Origin: Sitta carolinensis
Lineage: Eukaryota; Chordata; Aves; Passeriformes; Sittidae
Direction: 5' to 3'
Assembly: GCA_032173965.1 (NCBI GenBank)
Contig: CM063289.1
Coordinates: 29,562,690 to 29,626,689, forward strand
Length of the DNA stretch: 64,000 nt
Shown here: piece by piece, positions 51,300 through 62,684 of the stretch
Numbering within the stretch: position 1 is the stretch's first letter
Layout of the letters: every line of letters begins with the position of its first letter
Translations under genes and position numbers: made by a program
The notes under the pieces: generated by a model
Databases searched by the model: none
Told to the model about the DNA's origin: nothing
What the model saw: only the letters and a program-made list of their open reading frames with translations

Positions 51300-54200
51300 A
51301 AGCTGCTCCAGCCCACCTCACCTGGTGTTCCTCACACAGGATTTTCCCAAGTTCCCAGAGAGCTGAGGAGAAGCCTCCTCAAACCACAGACACCCCAGAG
51401 CAGCCCTGCTGCCTCCACACACACCACGAGCCAAGGAAAAGATCGCTTGCTTTTTCATTTAATTCACCAGCAAACTGCTGAAAACCCAGTGGGGTTAAAC
51501 CTGGAGCTGCCACACGCTGTAACTGCGAGGTAAAACATGCAGGCAACCCCCCCAAAGGGTGAAGAGTTAATCCCAGAGCCAAATTAATCCCCCAGCCAGG
51601 TTAATCTGCTCAGCACCTCAGCTCTCAGGGGTTCCAGGCTGTGCTGGCACTCAGCATTTTAAAGGTGCCTTGTTTTTAAGGCAAGCCTGTTTGGCTGATG
51701 TATCTTGCTTATATATCTGGAGCCTGGCTGAGTTGTCAGTCACATGTGCAGGAAGCTGTAAAGACTGTAAAACCCACAGGGTTTGAATTTTTTTAACTTG
51801 GCAGAAGGCAGCTGTTCTTTGGTAAAAATGCAGCTCCAAGCCAGCTCTCCCTATATGTCCTTTCACTTAGCCCGTGTGGCTTTGACATCAAAATCAAATC
51901 CAGGCTCTGCTCTGCTAATCCACCCCACAAATACAAGAAAATTGCTCAAGGCCAAGAATTCCTCCTAAAAAAGTCGTTGATTTTTTTTCCCACGTGGTAA
52001 AACAAAGGTTTCCAGGGGAGAATTCCAGCTGGGAAAGCTCAATTTGCATCTCCATGGGGTGCAGCCATCAGGGGTTGTTCTGTATCCTCAATAAAAAACA
52101 CTCCGTGTTCCCCTCAGGACAAGTTTCAATTCCATTCCGTTCAATCCCATGAATTGTTATGATCCTACCAAAAATCAGGGATCAAACAGATTCCTTGTCT
52201 CTGACCAGACCAGACCCTGGATGAGCTCTTGACTATTCCTTGTCTTTAAGGCCTGGAGTTGTAAGAGACTTCTACAAATCAATACCTAAGTGAAATAAAA
52301 GACAATTAAGCCAAGCCCCGAGGTTTGTAATAGAAAAGTTACAAAGTCATAATTCCATTTCAGAAGCACCTGGTGCCCATCACAACCTGCAGAGCCCAAA
52401 GAGACTTTTCCATCAGGAACGCAGGAATGGCAGCTGTTACTTCATTACCAAAATCAAATGCACCTTTCCCTTCTTTCAGCTTGAATATTAAGGCCAAGAA
52501 AGAAGGGCAGAAGAAAACAAAAATAAATTTAACATAAATTATACAATATTGTATAATTGTATGCAATGCAAATCAAGAGCAGGAAAGAGCAAAGAGGCCA
52601 GCAGTGAACCTGTAATTTTTTAATTTTTTTCTTTCAGAGGGAGGGTAATTCCTGTAGCCCAGAGTGGCAGAGCTGCCGAGGTGTGACACACACAGCTCAG
52701 GCTCCCTGACCTCTGGTCCTTGATGAACTTTTAAACTCTCAGCCCCCAGCAATTTCAAAATTATCAGTGCCTGCTTGTGTACTTTGAGGAAAAGCAAATT
52801 ACAGAAGTGTCCAGGAAGTGAAAGGTTATTTCTTGTGCATCCTCAGTAAACACGAAACGCTGAGTGCACAAGAAAAAAAAACAAAACCTCACACCAAGTG
52901 ACCTGCAAATGCCACCTTCCAGCTGCTTTGGCTGCAAAACCTCAGCACTGAGCGTGGCCACCCTTTTTTTCCATGCACTTTGAGATAACAGGGCAGAGTT
53001 TGATATCCTGGGGACAAAAAAAAAAAAACCAACCCATGCAAAATAAATTTCAATACAAAAGGCTGAGCCTAATGCAGCACCTTTAATAATTCCTCCCTTC
53101 AGCATCTGATGCTCTACAAGTAATTTCCCTGAAAAGATAAAATACAAACAGAACAACCCACAGAAATAGAAGGATCTGCTTTGCATTTGTTATCATGCTT
53201 TAGGAAAATGCAGAGGAGAGCCCAGGCAGGTATTTGTGGATGGCAAGCACCAGGAAGTCATTTAGACTGTCCAAGTGCCAAGGTTTTTAAGGCTTGTTTT
53301 GTTTAATGTATCTTTTCCGTGCTGCTGGTGGCTCAAAAGGAACAGAAAATCCACCTCTGCCAAATTCATTTCCTGAAAATCCCAGTCCTTGCACAAACAA
53401 ATTGTGTTCCCTCTCCTGTCCCAGTCAGGGATTGAGCACTGTCTGCTCCGTTTTCCTCATCTAAAAACAATAAAAGTGGAAGGTTTAGAGCTGTCCTTTT
53501 CCTGACAAACAAGGTGTTAAGGGTTTTTTTCCAGATTTCCCAAGTTGAACAACAATTTTTTTCCTGTTCCAAACGACATCAGTCAATATTAGCTCGGTGC
53601 CGGGAAAAATGAAGTGGTTTCAAAGAGCTGAAGTGAAAGACAAATAAACTAATTTTGAGAGAATATGCACCACATTGGAGGGTTATTATGAAGAGCATCA
53701 ATACTACAATTTAATATTTCAATATCCTGCTAAATTCCAGCTGGGCCCCCTGATGAGCAAGACAGATTCCATTCAGTCTTGGAATAGCTGGAGAGACAGG
53801 AAACACTCCAGGAACAGTCTAAACAGCACTTGGAGTCCAAAACTGCTAAAAAATTCAATTATATTCACATTCTGGGGCCTTAACAAGCCAAAGCCCCTCT
53901 CAGATCCATTCTATAAACAAAGCAGGAATGTACAAATTCCCTGTTGGAGTTTTCTCCTGGAAGGAGGAAAAGCAGTTGTCAGATTTTGTGTTCCAAGGGA
54001 ATTATGCCTTTGGGAACTGGAGCCAAACTCCTGACTCACTGTAAACCCCACGTGCTTCAAAATTCAGAGGACACTGGATTAATTCCCTTTATTAGCAGAG
54101 CCTCCCTCAAGCAGCAGACCTGCTTCAAAGGAGGAGCAGTAAAATCCATCAGAAAGCAAAGCTACCAGAGAGATGGATTTATGACAGCTGAGTTTCCCAA

Positions 54201-57200
54201 AGCAAATCCCTCTGTAAAGGCTCCTTAGTATTTCCAGAAAACCACAACCAGATCCAAGCAGGACCAACAGCAACACCAAACAACTTCCATTTCACTATTT
54301 TCCTACTCTGCAGGTTGGTTTCTCCTCAAAAAAACTCCTTTTTTTTTTTTTTAAACCCCAGGCTTTCACTACTTTTCCCCACAATCCAGGATAACACATA
54401 AATCTTCTGCTTTTTCCTCAACTTCCAAATCTTTTCCTTTACTACCTAGATCACTTTTTACATCCCAGAAGGGGCAGAAGGAAATCTAGATTAACTCAAA
54501 CAGGATAATTTTATGTGCCTGCAGTTTCAAGGCAGACTCACAACCACACCACATGCAGAAAACCAAATTAATACCACTGCTATCAAACTGTGTAAAAGGC
54601 ATTATTGATATGCAGAGTAACTGCTCCAGACTTTACTTTTCCATGTCGAGACTGCTCTCCCAGTTTCCTGTAGCTCAATTTTTCTGTCAGTTATGCAACT
54701 TAAATTATATTTTATATAACCAATTCAAGGAAAAAAAAAAAAAAAATTACTCCAGCCAGCAAAACTGCAGTTTTATAAAACCCTGCAGCATGAAGAAAAT
54801 GGTCAGGGCATTGAAAACCCTTAAAAAGCCACCTGTCTGCAACAGGCCAGGACATTAAAACCACTAAATTATACTTCCTCCTCTCCATTTTCAGTCAAGA
54901 GAAGCTGCAGCCATTTTGCCCAAGAAAATCATCAGCAACTTCTTCTTCCAGGAGTTTTCAGCACTGTCTGAATTTTTTTGGAAGGATTAATGTCAATCAA
55001 ATCCCAAAGTGCTGCTGAAGAAATCAAGGGAGAGAACAACCCCCCCTTCGCCTGTCACTCCATGTCCTGCACAGAAACTACAGCAAGGAATGCAAGTGGC
55101 AATTTAGCTGCCAAAAAAACCCCCAAAATGCTGATTTTTTTTTTTAAGGCTCCACTTGCCCTCTTGATGAAGTTCAAGCATTTGTGTCTCACCCTGCCAG
55201 CAAAGCTGAGCCCACCGAAAGCTTGATTGCAGGCAGGCTCTCAGCATTAACTGCCTGAATTACCTGCTTGAGCTGTAAAAGCCATTTTCTATCAATTTAA
55301 CAAGTGTTTGCCATCACCAATACCTGAAGCCTAATTGCATTTTAAGTGCTCCAAAGATCTGGAGTACCTCTGTTTACAGCAATAACGCCTGAATTGCAAA
55401 CTGTTAGGCAGGCTGAAAAAGAACACCGTGGAGATCGCCTGTTTTTCACGCAGAAGAAAACATTTTATCATTTTTAATTGCTGTTGGACATGAGACAAAT
55501 CAGGAACCGAGCCCCAGCTCCACAATCTGGCTTCTCCAGCTCCTTTCTGGGGCAGAAATTCTCACAGCAACCCTTTTCACACCTCGATAAAAGCAGTCCT
55601 AAGGCTTTGCTTTTATGTGTGAAAGCTTTGGCCTCTCCAAACAGTGCAAACACTTTGCTTTTTATGGGCTCACAGCAGCTCTTTCTGCTGCAATTCACGC
55701 CCAACACAAGGATTTATCCATCTAGGGGCTGCATTTTTTGCAGCTCCCTTCCTCATTTTTGGAGCCTCTTCCTCCTGCCGGATCAGGCATCAGGTGCCAA
55801 GGGACCTGAGGCCGGTTCTGGGGAACAAAAAGGAAATTTCAGCTCAAAAATCCAGGTACGAGGTGGGGAAGAGATGAAGCTCTCAGGATGGAAACAGATT
55901 TTTCTCCTCCACACAAAAAGGGGAAGCTGATTTCTCTGAATTCTGTCTTTATTTGCAAGATGAAACCATTATAGAAATGTCTGGCTAAACTTCCTGAATT
56001 TATACTGCTTGTAACCCTGCCTCATTTCCAGCCTCGAGGAAGTAAGGCAAAAGAATTAAATTAACTTGAAATTGCAGATTCTGACCAGAGCAAAAATGAG
56101 CTTAAAGGGAATATTGATTTTTTTTTTCCCCCCCGAGTGACTGCACTTCAGCTTTTCTCTTTGCAGCCGATACAGGTTTGCTTTTCAAAGCTGTTGCATT
56201 AAATATTCCTAATTGTTTTTAACTAAAATCATTGAACAGACAATTTGAACGTACAGAAACAGCTCAACATTTACAGAAGCTACCTCTTAAAAAAGGGTCA
56301 CTTTGCAATTAATTCTGAGCTAGCTGCACAGTGCACAACCTTCCAGGAGCTGACAAAATTAAAAATTGTTCCCGTTTTGTGTTTATATTCCTGGGCAAGT
56401 TTAAATCCACTCGCCCTGGCTTTTTACATCACCTTTCCCAAGGTGATACCACCCGGGCTTTGGGACAGCTTGCAGATACTGTGACACCGGGATAAATAAC
56501 ATATTTAACAACTGAATCATTAAATTGGGCGGACGGAACTCTTTGCAACATCTGCCTGCCAGGACAAACTTTTGCCATCTCGAGCCTGACAGGTTTGTTG
56601 GCTCAGGCAGAGCAGCACGTCCTGAGCTGGCCCCGCATTTCAAAGCACCTGCCTTGGGATCACCTAACACAGACCCAGATCAAGGTGCAACTTCCTGCGG
56701 GTTTGAAAAACAAGTGCCAGGAGGAAATGCCTCCCAGTCCCCTTATAAGGACAAAACTGAACTTAAAACTGAACTTAATACCCAGCTGCAGCACCCGAAT
56801 CAAGCAATGCCAAAGTACAGCCACTGCACTCGGGCATAAAACTGCAGCGAATCTCCCCCAAGCAAAGCTGGGCTCCTTGGAGTTTAGTTTAGACTCTGAC
56901 ACAAATGTGGATTATTTACATCTGCCTCCCCCAATGAAAGAATGGCAAAAATATATCCCAAAGCTCACTGTGCATTCTAGGCATGCCTCAAAATAAGATT
57001 TCCCATCGCTGATGCCTCAGAAGAGACTCTGCATCCTCCTGAGCACAGGGTCAGTGTCTGCTCAAACAGAGCTGGAGCCATCTTCTCCTGCCACACTGAG
57101 CCACTGCTGAGCTGTCTTTCTACCCTCAATCTGCATTACTAGCAGCAGGCTTGATGTGTTTTCAGACCTGTCCTGCTTCTCATACGCGGATTTTAAAAAT

Positions 57201-57210
57201 CCCAACCCAC
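51300..57210 (-). other. Distal intron 1, nothing recognised
   Basis: 5.9 kb without tandem arrays, the longest array-free stretch apart from 30.5-33.4 kb. It has scattered A/T homopolymers. Any conserved intronic enhancer of JAK1 would be looked for here first, but I see no specific element. Confidence 0.55.
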
Positions 57211-57214
57211 CACG

Positions 57215-57300
57215 ACTACAGAACCATAGATTGGGTTGGGTTGGAAGATCCCTTCGAGATCGATTTAGTTCCGACTCCCTGCCATTATCCAACACGGCAA
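57215..57300 (-). mobile_element. CR1 LINE 3'-end fragment
   Basis: AGAACCATAGATTGGGTTGG, GTTGGAAGATCCCTTCGAGA and TCCCTGCCATTATCCAACA are the reverse complement of a CR1 3' end. Short, in intron 1. Confidence 0.7.
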
Positions 57301-57389
57301 TTATTTTCTCACATGCACACAGAGCAGAATGATATTTTGGGGCACAGCCGGCACACCTTGCTCACCGTGGGTTCCTCGCGTGTCCTTTG

Positions 57390-57680
57390 GGGTGATGGAT
57401 ATCCAGCCCGGGGTGATGGACATCCAGCCCCGGGGTGATGGACACCGAGCCCCGGGTGATGGACATCCAGCCCCGGGTGATGGACATCCAGCCCGGGGTG
57501 ATGGACACCGAGCCCCGGGTGATGGACATCCAGCCCCGGGTGATGGACATCCAGCCCGGGGTGATGGACACCGAGCCCCGGGTGAGGGACATCCAGCCCC
57601 GGCCGATGGGACACCCAGCCCCGGCCGATGGGACACCCAGCCCCGGCCGATGGGACACCCAGCCCCGGGTGACCCACCAG
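57390..57680. repeat. About 21-bp GC-rich minisatellite GTGATGGACATCCAGCCCCG
   Basis: About 13 units alternating GACATCCAGCCCCG and GACACCGAGCCCCG, ending in GATGGGACACCCAGCCCCGG copies. It lies in intron 1, close to the promoter. Confidence 0.95.
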
Positions 57681-57909
57681 GGCTGTCACCTTCCTCCCGA
57701 GGGGAAGGAGGGTGAAAGGCGCCCCAGAGTGTCCCCATGCCGTACAGGGGAGCGCTGCCAGACCCACAGCTGGACTCCATCCCCGAGCCGGGGCCGAAAG
57801 GGGGCTCTGACAGCCCGGCCTGGCCCGACCCTGGCCAGCACGAGCGCCAGAGCGCTGGACCCGCACCGCCGCAGGGAGGGCCCAGCCGCTCGCACCCCGG
57901 AGCCGGGCA

Positions 57910-58425
57910 AGCGGCCGTTCCGTACCCGGCCCAGGTTCCGTACCCGGGCCCCGCTCTGTATCGAGCCCCGGTTCGTACCGGGCCCACGGTTCCGATTCGG
58001 GCCCGGTTCCGTACCCGGGCCCCGGCTCCGTATCGGGCCCCGGTTCCGTACCCGGGCCCCGGCTCCGTATTCGGGCCCCGGTTCCGTACCCGGGCCCCGG
58101 CTCCTGTATTCGGGCCCGGTCCGTACCCGGCCCGCTCCTGTATTCGGCCGTCCGTACCCGGGCCCCGCTCCTGTATTCGGGCCCGGCCCCTGTATTCGGC
58201 CCCGGTTCCGTACCCGGGCCCCGGCTCTGTATTCGGGCCCCGGCTCCTGTATTCGAGCCCCGGCTCCGTACCCGGGCCCCGGTTCCGTACCCGGGCCCCG
58301 GCTCTGTATTCGAGCCCCGGTTCCGTACCCGGGCCCCGGCTCTGTATCCGGGCCCCGGCTCCTGTATTCGGGCCCCGGTCCGTACCCGGGCCCCGGCTCC
58401 GTACCCGGGCCCCGGCCCCTCTCGG
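57910..58425. repeat. About 20-bp CpG-rich minisatellite CCGTACCCGGGCCCCGGCTC
   Basis: Units combine TCCGTACCCGGGCCCCGG and TCTGTATTCGGGCCCCGG. Each has several CpGs and the palindrome CCCGGG/GGGCCC. It starts about 80 bp inside intron 1 and is part of the CpG island. The sense strand is rich in GGGCCCGGG-type runs. Confidence 0.95.
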
Positions 58426-58503
58426 CTCCGAGGACGCGGCCGCCTGGAGAGCCCCAGGCCGCCCCCGCACCGCCCTCCCCGGCCTCACTCACTCATCACT
58501 CAC

Positions 58504-58735
58504 CGCTGCCGTGGCGGGGCGGCCCCGCGGGCTGCCCGGGGCGCTCGGCGGGCTCGGTGCGCTCGGTGCGGTCGGCGCGGCTCGGCGCGGGCTCGGCGCG
58601 GGCTCGGTGCGGGCTCGGCGCAGCCCGGGCCGGGCTCGGGCCGGGCTCGGGGCGGCCCGGGCCGGAGCGGGGCAGAGCGGGGCCGGCCCGCGGCGCAGAG
58701 CGGAGGGCGGCGGTCCCGGCAGCGCCAGCGGAGCA
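58504..58735 (-). other. JAK1: Putative JAK1 non-coding exon 1
   Basis: The minus strand has GCCACGGCAGCG|GTGAGTGATG, a consensus donor at 58503-58502, at the 3' edge of the CpG-rich core. Upstream to about 58735 is GC-rich DNA suitable as 5' UTR. A second GTGAGT follows about ten bases into the intron, so alternative donor use is possible. The 5' end is a guess; it would splice to c1 at 30462 unless further UTR exons exist in intron 1. Confidence 0.55.
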
Positions 58736-58799
58736 TGCGCGACCTGGAACCGCCCCGGGGAGGCGCCGGGGCCCGCGGAGCGCCGGGGGCGGTGAGGGG

Positions 58800-59470
58800 T
58801 GGGACGGGCCCGGGGATGGGGATGGGATGGAACGGGGATAGGGATGGAACGGGCCCGGGGATGGGGATGGGGTGGAACGGAACGGGGATAGGGATGGAAC
58901 GGGCCCGGGGATGGGGATGGGGTGGATCGGGCCCGGGGATGGGATGGAACGGGGATAGGGATGGAACGGGCCCGGGGATGGGGATGGGGTGGGACGGAAC
59001 GGGGATAGGGATGGGGATGGGACGGGCCCGGGATGGGGATGGGTGGATGGCCGGGATGGGGATGGGATGGACGGCCGGGGATGGGGTGGAACGGCGGGAT
59101 GGGGATGGTGGACGGGCCCGGGGATGGGATGGGACGGGCCCGGGGATGGGGATGGGATGGGACGGGCCCGGGGATGGGGTGGAACGGGCCCGGGGATGGG
59201 GATGGGGGACGGCCCGGGATGGGATGGACGGGCCCGGGATGGGATGGACGGCCCGGATGGGGATGGGTGAGGGCCCGGGGATGGGGATGGACGGCCGGGG
59301 ATGGGTGGATGGGCCCGGGGATGGGGATGGAATGGGTCTGGGGATGGTGATGGGGTGGATGGGCCCGGGGATGGGGATGGGGATGGAACAGCCCCAGGGA
59401 TGGCCATGAGGATGGAACGGGCCCGGGGATGGGGATGGGGATGGAATGGGTCTGGGGATGGCCATGAGGA
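58800..59470. repeat. G-rich minisatellite GGCCCGGGGATGGGGATGGG
   Basis: Units of about 12-28 bp combining GGGATGGGGATGG, GGAACGG and ACGGGCCCGGG. On the plus strand G runs of three or four recur every few bases over about 650 bp just upstream of the putative start site. Confidence 0.95.
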
Positions 59471-59635
59471 TGGATCGGGCCCGGTGTGGGAACGGCGCCT
59501 GCCGAGCCGGACCCGGCCAGGATTCCGTGCGCGCCTCTGTCAGCGCTCGGGCAGTGCCGGAGCTGCCGCTCTTGCCCAGCCCAGAACTGTGGCTGCCCAG
59601 GGTTTGTCATGGTGCGGTTGGAGCTAGGGAATACT

Positions 59636-60138
59636 GAATCCCAGAATCCTTCCAGGTTGGAAGATAACTTAAAGATCATCGAGTCCAACCCATGCCCTAA
59701 CACCTCAACTAAACCATGGCACCAGTGCTACAACCAGTGTTTTTTAAACACATCCAGGGATGGTGACTCCACCACCTCCCCGGGTAGAACATTCCAGTAA
59801 TTGATCACTCTTTCTGTGATATTTCCTAATATCCAGCCTGTATTTCCCTTGGAGCAGTTTGCGACTGTTGTGCCCTCTGGTTCTGTCAGTGCTGCCTGCA
59901 GACAGAGCCCAGCCCCACCTGAGCACAGCCACATTTTAGGAAGTTGTAGAAGGTGCTAAGGTCACCCCTGAGCCTCCTTTTCTGCAGGCTGAACCCCCCC
60001 AGCTCCCCCAGCCGTCCCTCACAGGGTTTGTGTTCCCAGCCCCTCTCCAGCCTCGGTGCCCCCTCTGGATGTGCTCAAGTGTCTCAAGCTCCTTCCTGAA
60101 CTGGGGCCCAGAGGTGTGCACAGTGCTCAGGGTGCAGC
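59636..60138 (-). mobile_element. CR1 LINE, 3' part, about 500 bp
   Basis: Reverse complement of a CR1 3' region: TTGGAAGATAACTTAAAGAT, CATCGAGTCCAACCCATGCC, CATCCAGGGATGGTGACTCC, then CTGCAGGCTGAACC and GTCCCTCACAGGG further in. The longest transposon in the window; 5'-truncated as usual. Upstream flank of JAK1. Confidence 0.88.
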
Positions 60139-60420
60139 CCAATCACAGAATCACAGAATGGCTGAGCTTGGGAAAGCCCTCCAGGACCATGGAGTCCAAC
60201 CATGCCCAATGCCAGCCCAGAGCACTGAGTGCCACTTCCTCGGACACCTCCAGGGATGGGCACTCCAAACCTCCTTGGACAGCCCCTTCCAAGGCCTGAC
60301 CACCCTCTCCACAGAGAAATTCCTGCTGGTGTCCAACCTAAACCAGCCCTGGCACAGTTTAAGACCGTGTCCTCTTGTCCTGGTTACAGAAAAGGCCAAC
60401 CCCCACCTGGCTGCAGCCTC
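60139..60420 (-). mobile_element. Second CR1 LINE, 3' part
   Basis: A new CR1 3' end (AATCACAGAATCACAGAATG) starts directly where the previous copy stops and continues through CCTCCAGGACCATGGAGTCC, CACCTCCAGGGATGGGCACT and GACCACCCTCTCCACAGAG. It is a head-to-tail neighbour in the same orientation and belongs to a different subfamily. Confidence 0.88.
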
Positions 60421-60424
60421 CTGT

Positions 60425-61210
60425 CAGGAGTGTTTGGATCATCTTTTACAAACCCACAAGCTCATTTGTAAACAACTCACTGAAATGAGGAGATGCTCAC
60501 AATCCTCCTGTCTGCACAGAAAAGAAACCGGTTTCTTCACTGCGGTTTCATGCTCTTGTCAAAGTCACAGGAAACTGCACAAGTGGAAGTAAAACGAGTA
60601 AGAAAATGATTCAGTTCAATGAAATCATTCGCCCCTGCTTCCCACACACCACACGTATCTGGCATTTTCTTCTGACAGAAGAGTGAATCTGCTGCTGCCT
60701 TTAGGGGGAATCATCCTAAGAGAGGAATAGGTCATTAAAAAACCCATTCTGATAAACGTTTCCCCTCTGTGTAGCTCACAGCAAGCACACTGACATCATT
60801 TTATCAAGGTGTGAAAGGCCCCTGGCTGTTCTGAAGTATTTACACACCACTGCAGTTGCCCTGCCCCAGCTCATCTGCCTTGTGCCGCAGCAGTCCCAAA
60901 TTTTGGCCCTTTTCTCCAGGGAATGGACCTGGGAGCAGCTGGGATCAGGTGCTGCTGGCCTGGGAGTGCACATGTCCAGGTGGTTGTAATTTATAAACTA
61001 AAGGAATAATCCTTGATCCCGTTTTTCCCCTCTCCCAAGAGGAATCAGGCCAGCCCTTCCCCACCTGTTTGCACAGCTGCCAGGGAGCCAGCAGGGTGGA
61101 ATTTGGATGATTTTGCACTCTTTCCTCAGGTACGTGCCACTGTGGGAAAGCACTGGAGCCTCACCCCGTTCCCATCACTTTGGGAATCCCAAGATTAGGA
61201 AAGAGCCTGA
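60425..61210. other. Upstream flank, nothing recognised
   Basis: About 0.8 kb of unique sequence between CR1 copies. Confidence 0.6.
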
Positions 61211-61214
61211 GGCT

Positions 61215-61450
61215 GGGAGAGGTTAAACAGTGCAAATCATGGAAGGGTCTGGATTGGAAGGGACATTAAAAATCATCTAATTTCACACCCCTGACACTTT
61301 TCACTACCCCAGGTTGTTCCAAACCCCATCCAGCCTGGCCTTGGACACTTCCAGGGATCCAGGGGCAGCCACAGCTTCCCTGGGCACCCCGTGCCAGAGC
61401 CTCACCTCCCTCACAGGGAAGGATTTTCCCCTAACATCTCTGTGGATGTA
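61215..61450 (-). mobile_element. CR1 LINE, 3' part
   Basis: GGATTGGAAGGGACATTAAA, AATCATCTAATTTCACACCC, CCATCCAGCCTGGCCTTGGA and CACTTCCAGGGATCCAGGGG are the reverse complement of a CR1 3' end. Confidence 0.85.
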
Positions 61451-61454
61451 CCAT

Positions 61455-62345
61455 GGCTCCCAGGCCTGACCTCTTCTTGTTCCCTTTTCCCCACATTTTA
61501 CCTGCAGGAGCTGCTTCCAACAATTCCCTTTCCTTCTCACCAGCCCTTTCCACGGTTTTGCCTTGATAAGGATAAAATCCGTTTTCTTGCTGGGTTTTCA
61601 TGGTGAAAACCACTCCAGAGCTGCATTATTTATCCCTTACAGGCAGGACCTCTTTCTCAGCACAGCAGCTGAGGCTGCAAAGGTCCTTAAATCCTGGAGC
61701 TGCCGAGCCGAGGCTGTGAGCAAGGATTGCATAAGGGGCTTAGCCTGGGGCTGCTCCTGGAGGAGAGCAGCTTTACCTCCAAATCCCTGCCAGAGCCCAG
61801 GAGCACGGCCAGGAATGACCCAAGGCCACGTCCTGTCCTTCAGCCAGAATTAAATCCTCACACATCTCACTTTAAAAAAAAACAAAACAGGGGCTGAGCT
61901 GCCCTGGCACTTGGATTTCACTGGAATTGTGTGTGCAGTCTCCCACTCCAGTCTGCTTTTGCCTTCTTTTCCTTGGCTTTGGGACACTGCTGATTTCTGC
62001 TGTGATGTGAAACTGGGATGAAATCAATGTGCTTCTAAAAATTCCTCCAACAACTATGTTAATAACAGGGGGAGGTTTCCAGCCTATCCCCAAAATTGTC
62101 TGTGTTTACCACAACATTCCAGCCTATAGGAAGGATGTAATTTTGTATTAAAACTCTTAAAGTTGTTTTCTCTAAGGAATTAATCATCTGTATTTGTGGC
62201 TGACTTTGTTTCTTGCTTAGGAAGAGAAGAGGCTTGCAAAGAGCTGCAGAAAAATAAAAATAAATCTTTTTTTTTCCTTCTAAGTACTGTAAAAATCAAA
62301 CTAAATTCTACCAAATTTCTTCTTGTAGCCTTCTTTAAAGAAGGG
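61455..62345. other. Upstream flank, nothing recognised
   Basis: About 0.9 kb of unique sequence. No promoter or exon supported. Confidence 0.6.
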
Positions 62346-62347
62346 GT

Positions 62348-62680
62348 AGGGATGGATGGATGGATGGATGGATGGATGGATGGATGGATGGATGGATGGA
62401 TGGATGGATGGATGGATGGATGGATGGATGGATCCATGGATGGATGGATGGATGGATGGATGGATGATGGATGGATCCATGGATGGATGGATGGATCCAT
62501 GGATGGATGGATCCATGGATGGATGATGGATGGATGGATGGATGGATGGATGGATGGATGGATGGATGGATGGATGGATGGATGGATGGATAGATGGATG
62601 GATCCATGGAGCCATGGAGCCATGGATGATGGATGGATCCATGGATGATGGATGGATGGACGGATCCACGGATGGATGAA
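62348..62680. repeat. (GGAT)n microsatellite with CCATGGATGGAT interruptions
   Basis: Over 70 GGAT units with periodic GGATCCATGGAT and GATGATGGAT interruptions, so the array is a mix of pure and interrupted blocks. Confidence 0.98.
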
Positions 62681-62684
62681 TTAT

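Larger units (their letters stand above)
57700..58850 (-). promoter_or_regulatory. JAK1: CpG island and probable JAK1 promoter
   Basis: Dense CpG and GC boxes (GGGCGG types near 58700-58712) with no TATA box, as usual for a housekeeping-type promoter. GAGCATGCGC at 58731-58740 is one mismatch from the NRF1 palindrome core. The island lies at the upstream end of the only strong candidate first exon. The start site is not determined by the sequence. Confidence 0.65.

Noticed and set aside
50271..51533. 420-codon open frame, plus strand
   Set aside because: Made almost entirely of the CTGGGCACAATC minisatellite; no splice, promoter or homology support.
58735..59470. First exon of a divergent gene on the plus strand
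   Set aside because: The frame begins in the CpG island but runs straight into the GGGATGG array; no donor or recognised product.
57435..59703. Long Pro/Arg/Gly-rich frames around the promoter on both strands
   Set aside because: Stop codons are rare in GC-rich arrays; compositions are those of the arrays.
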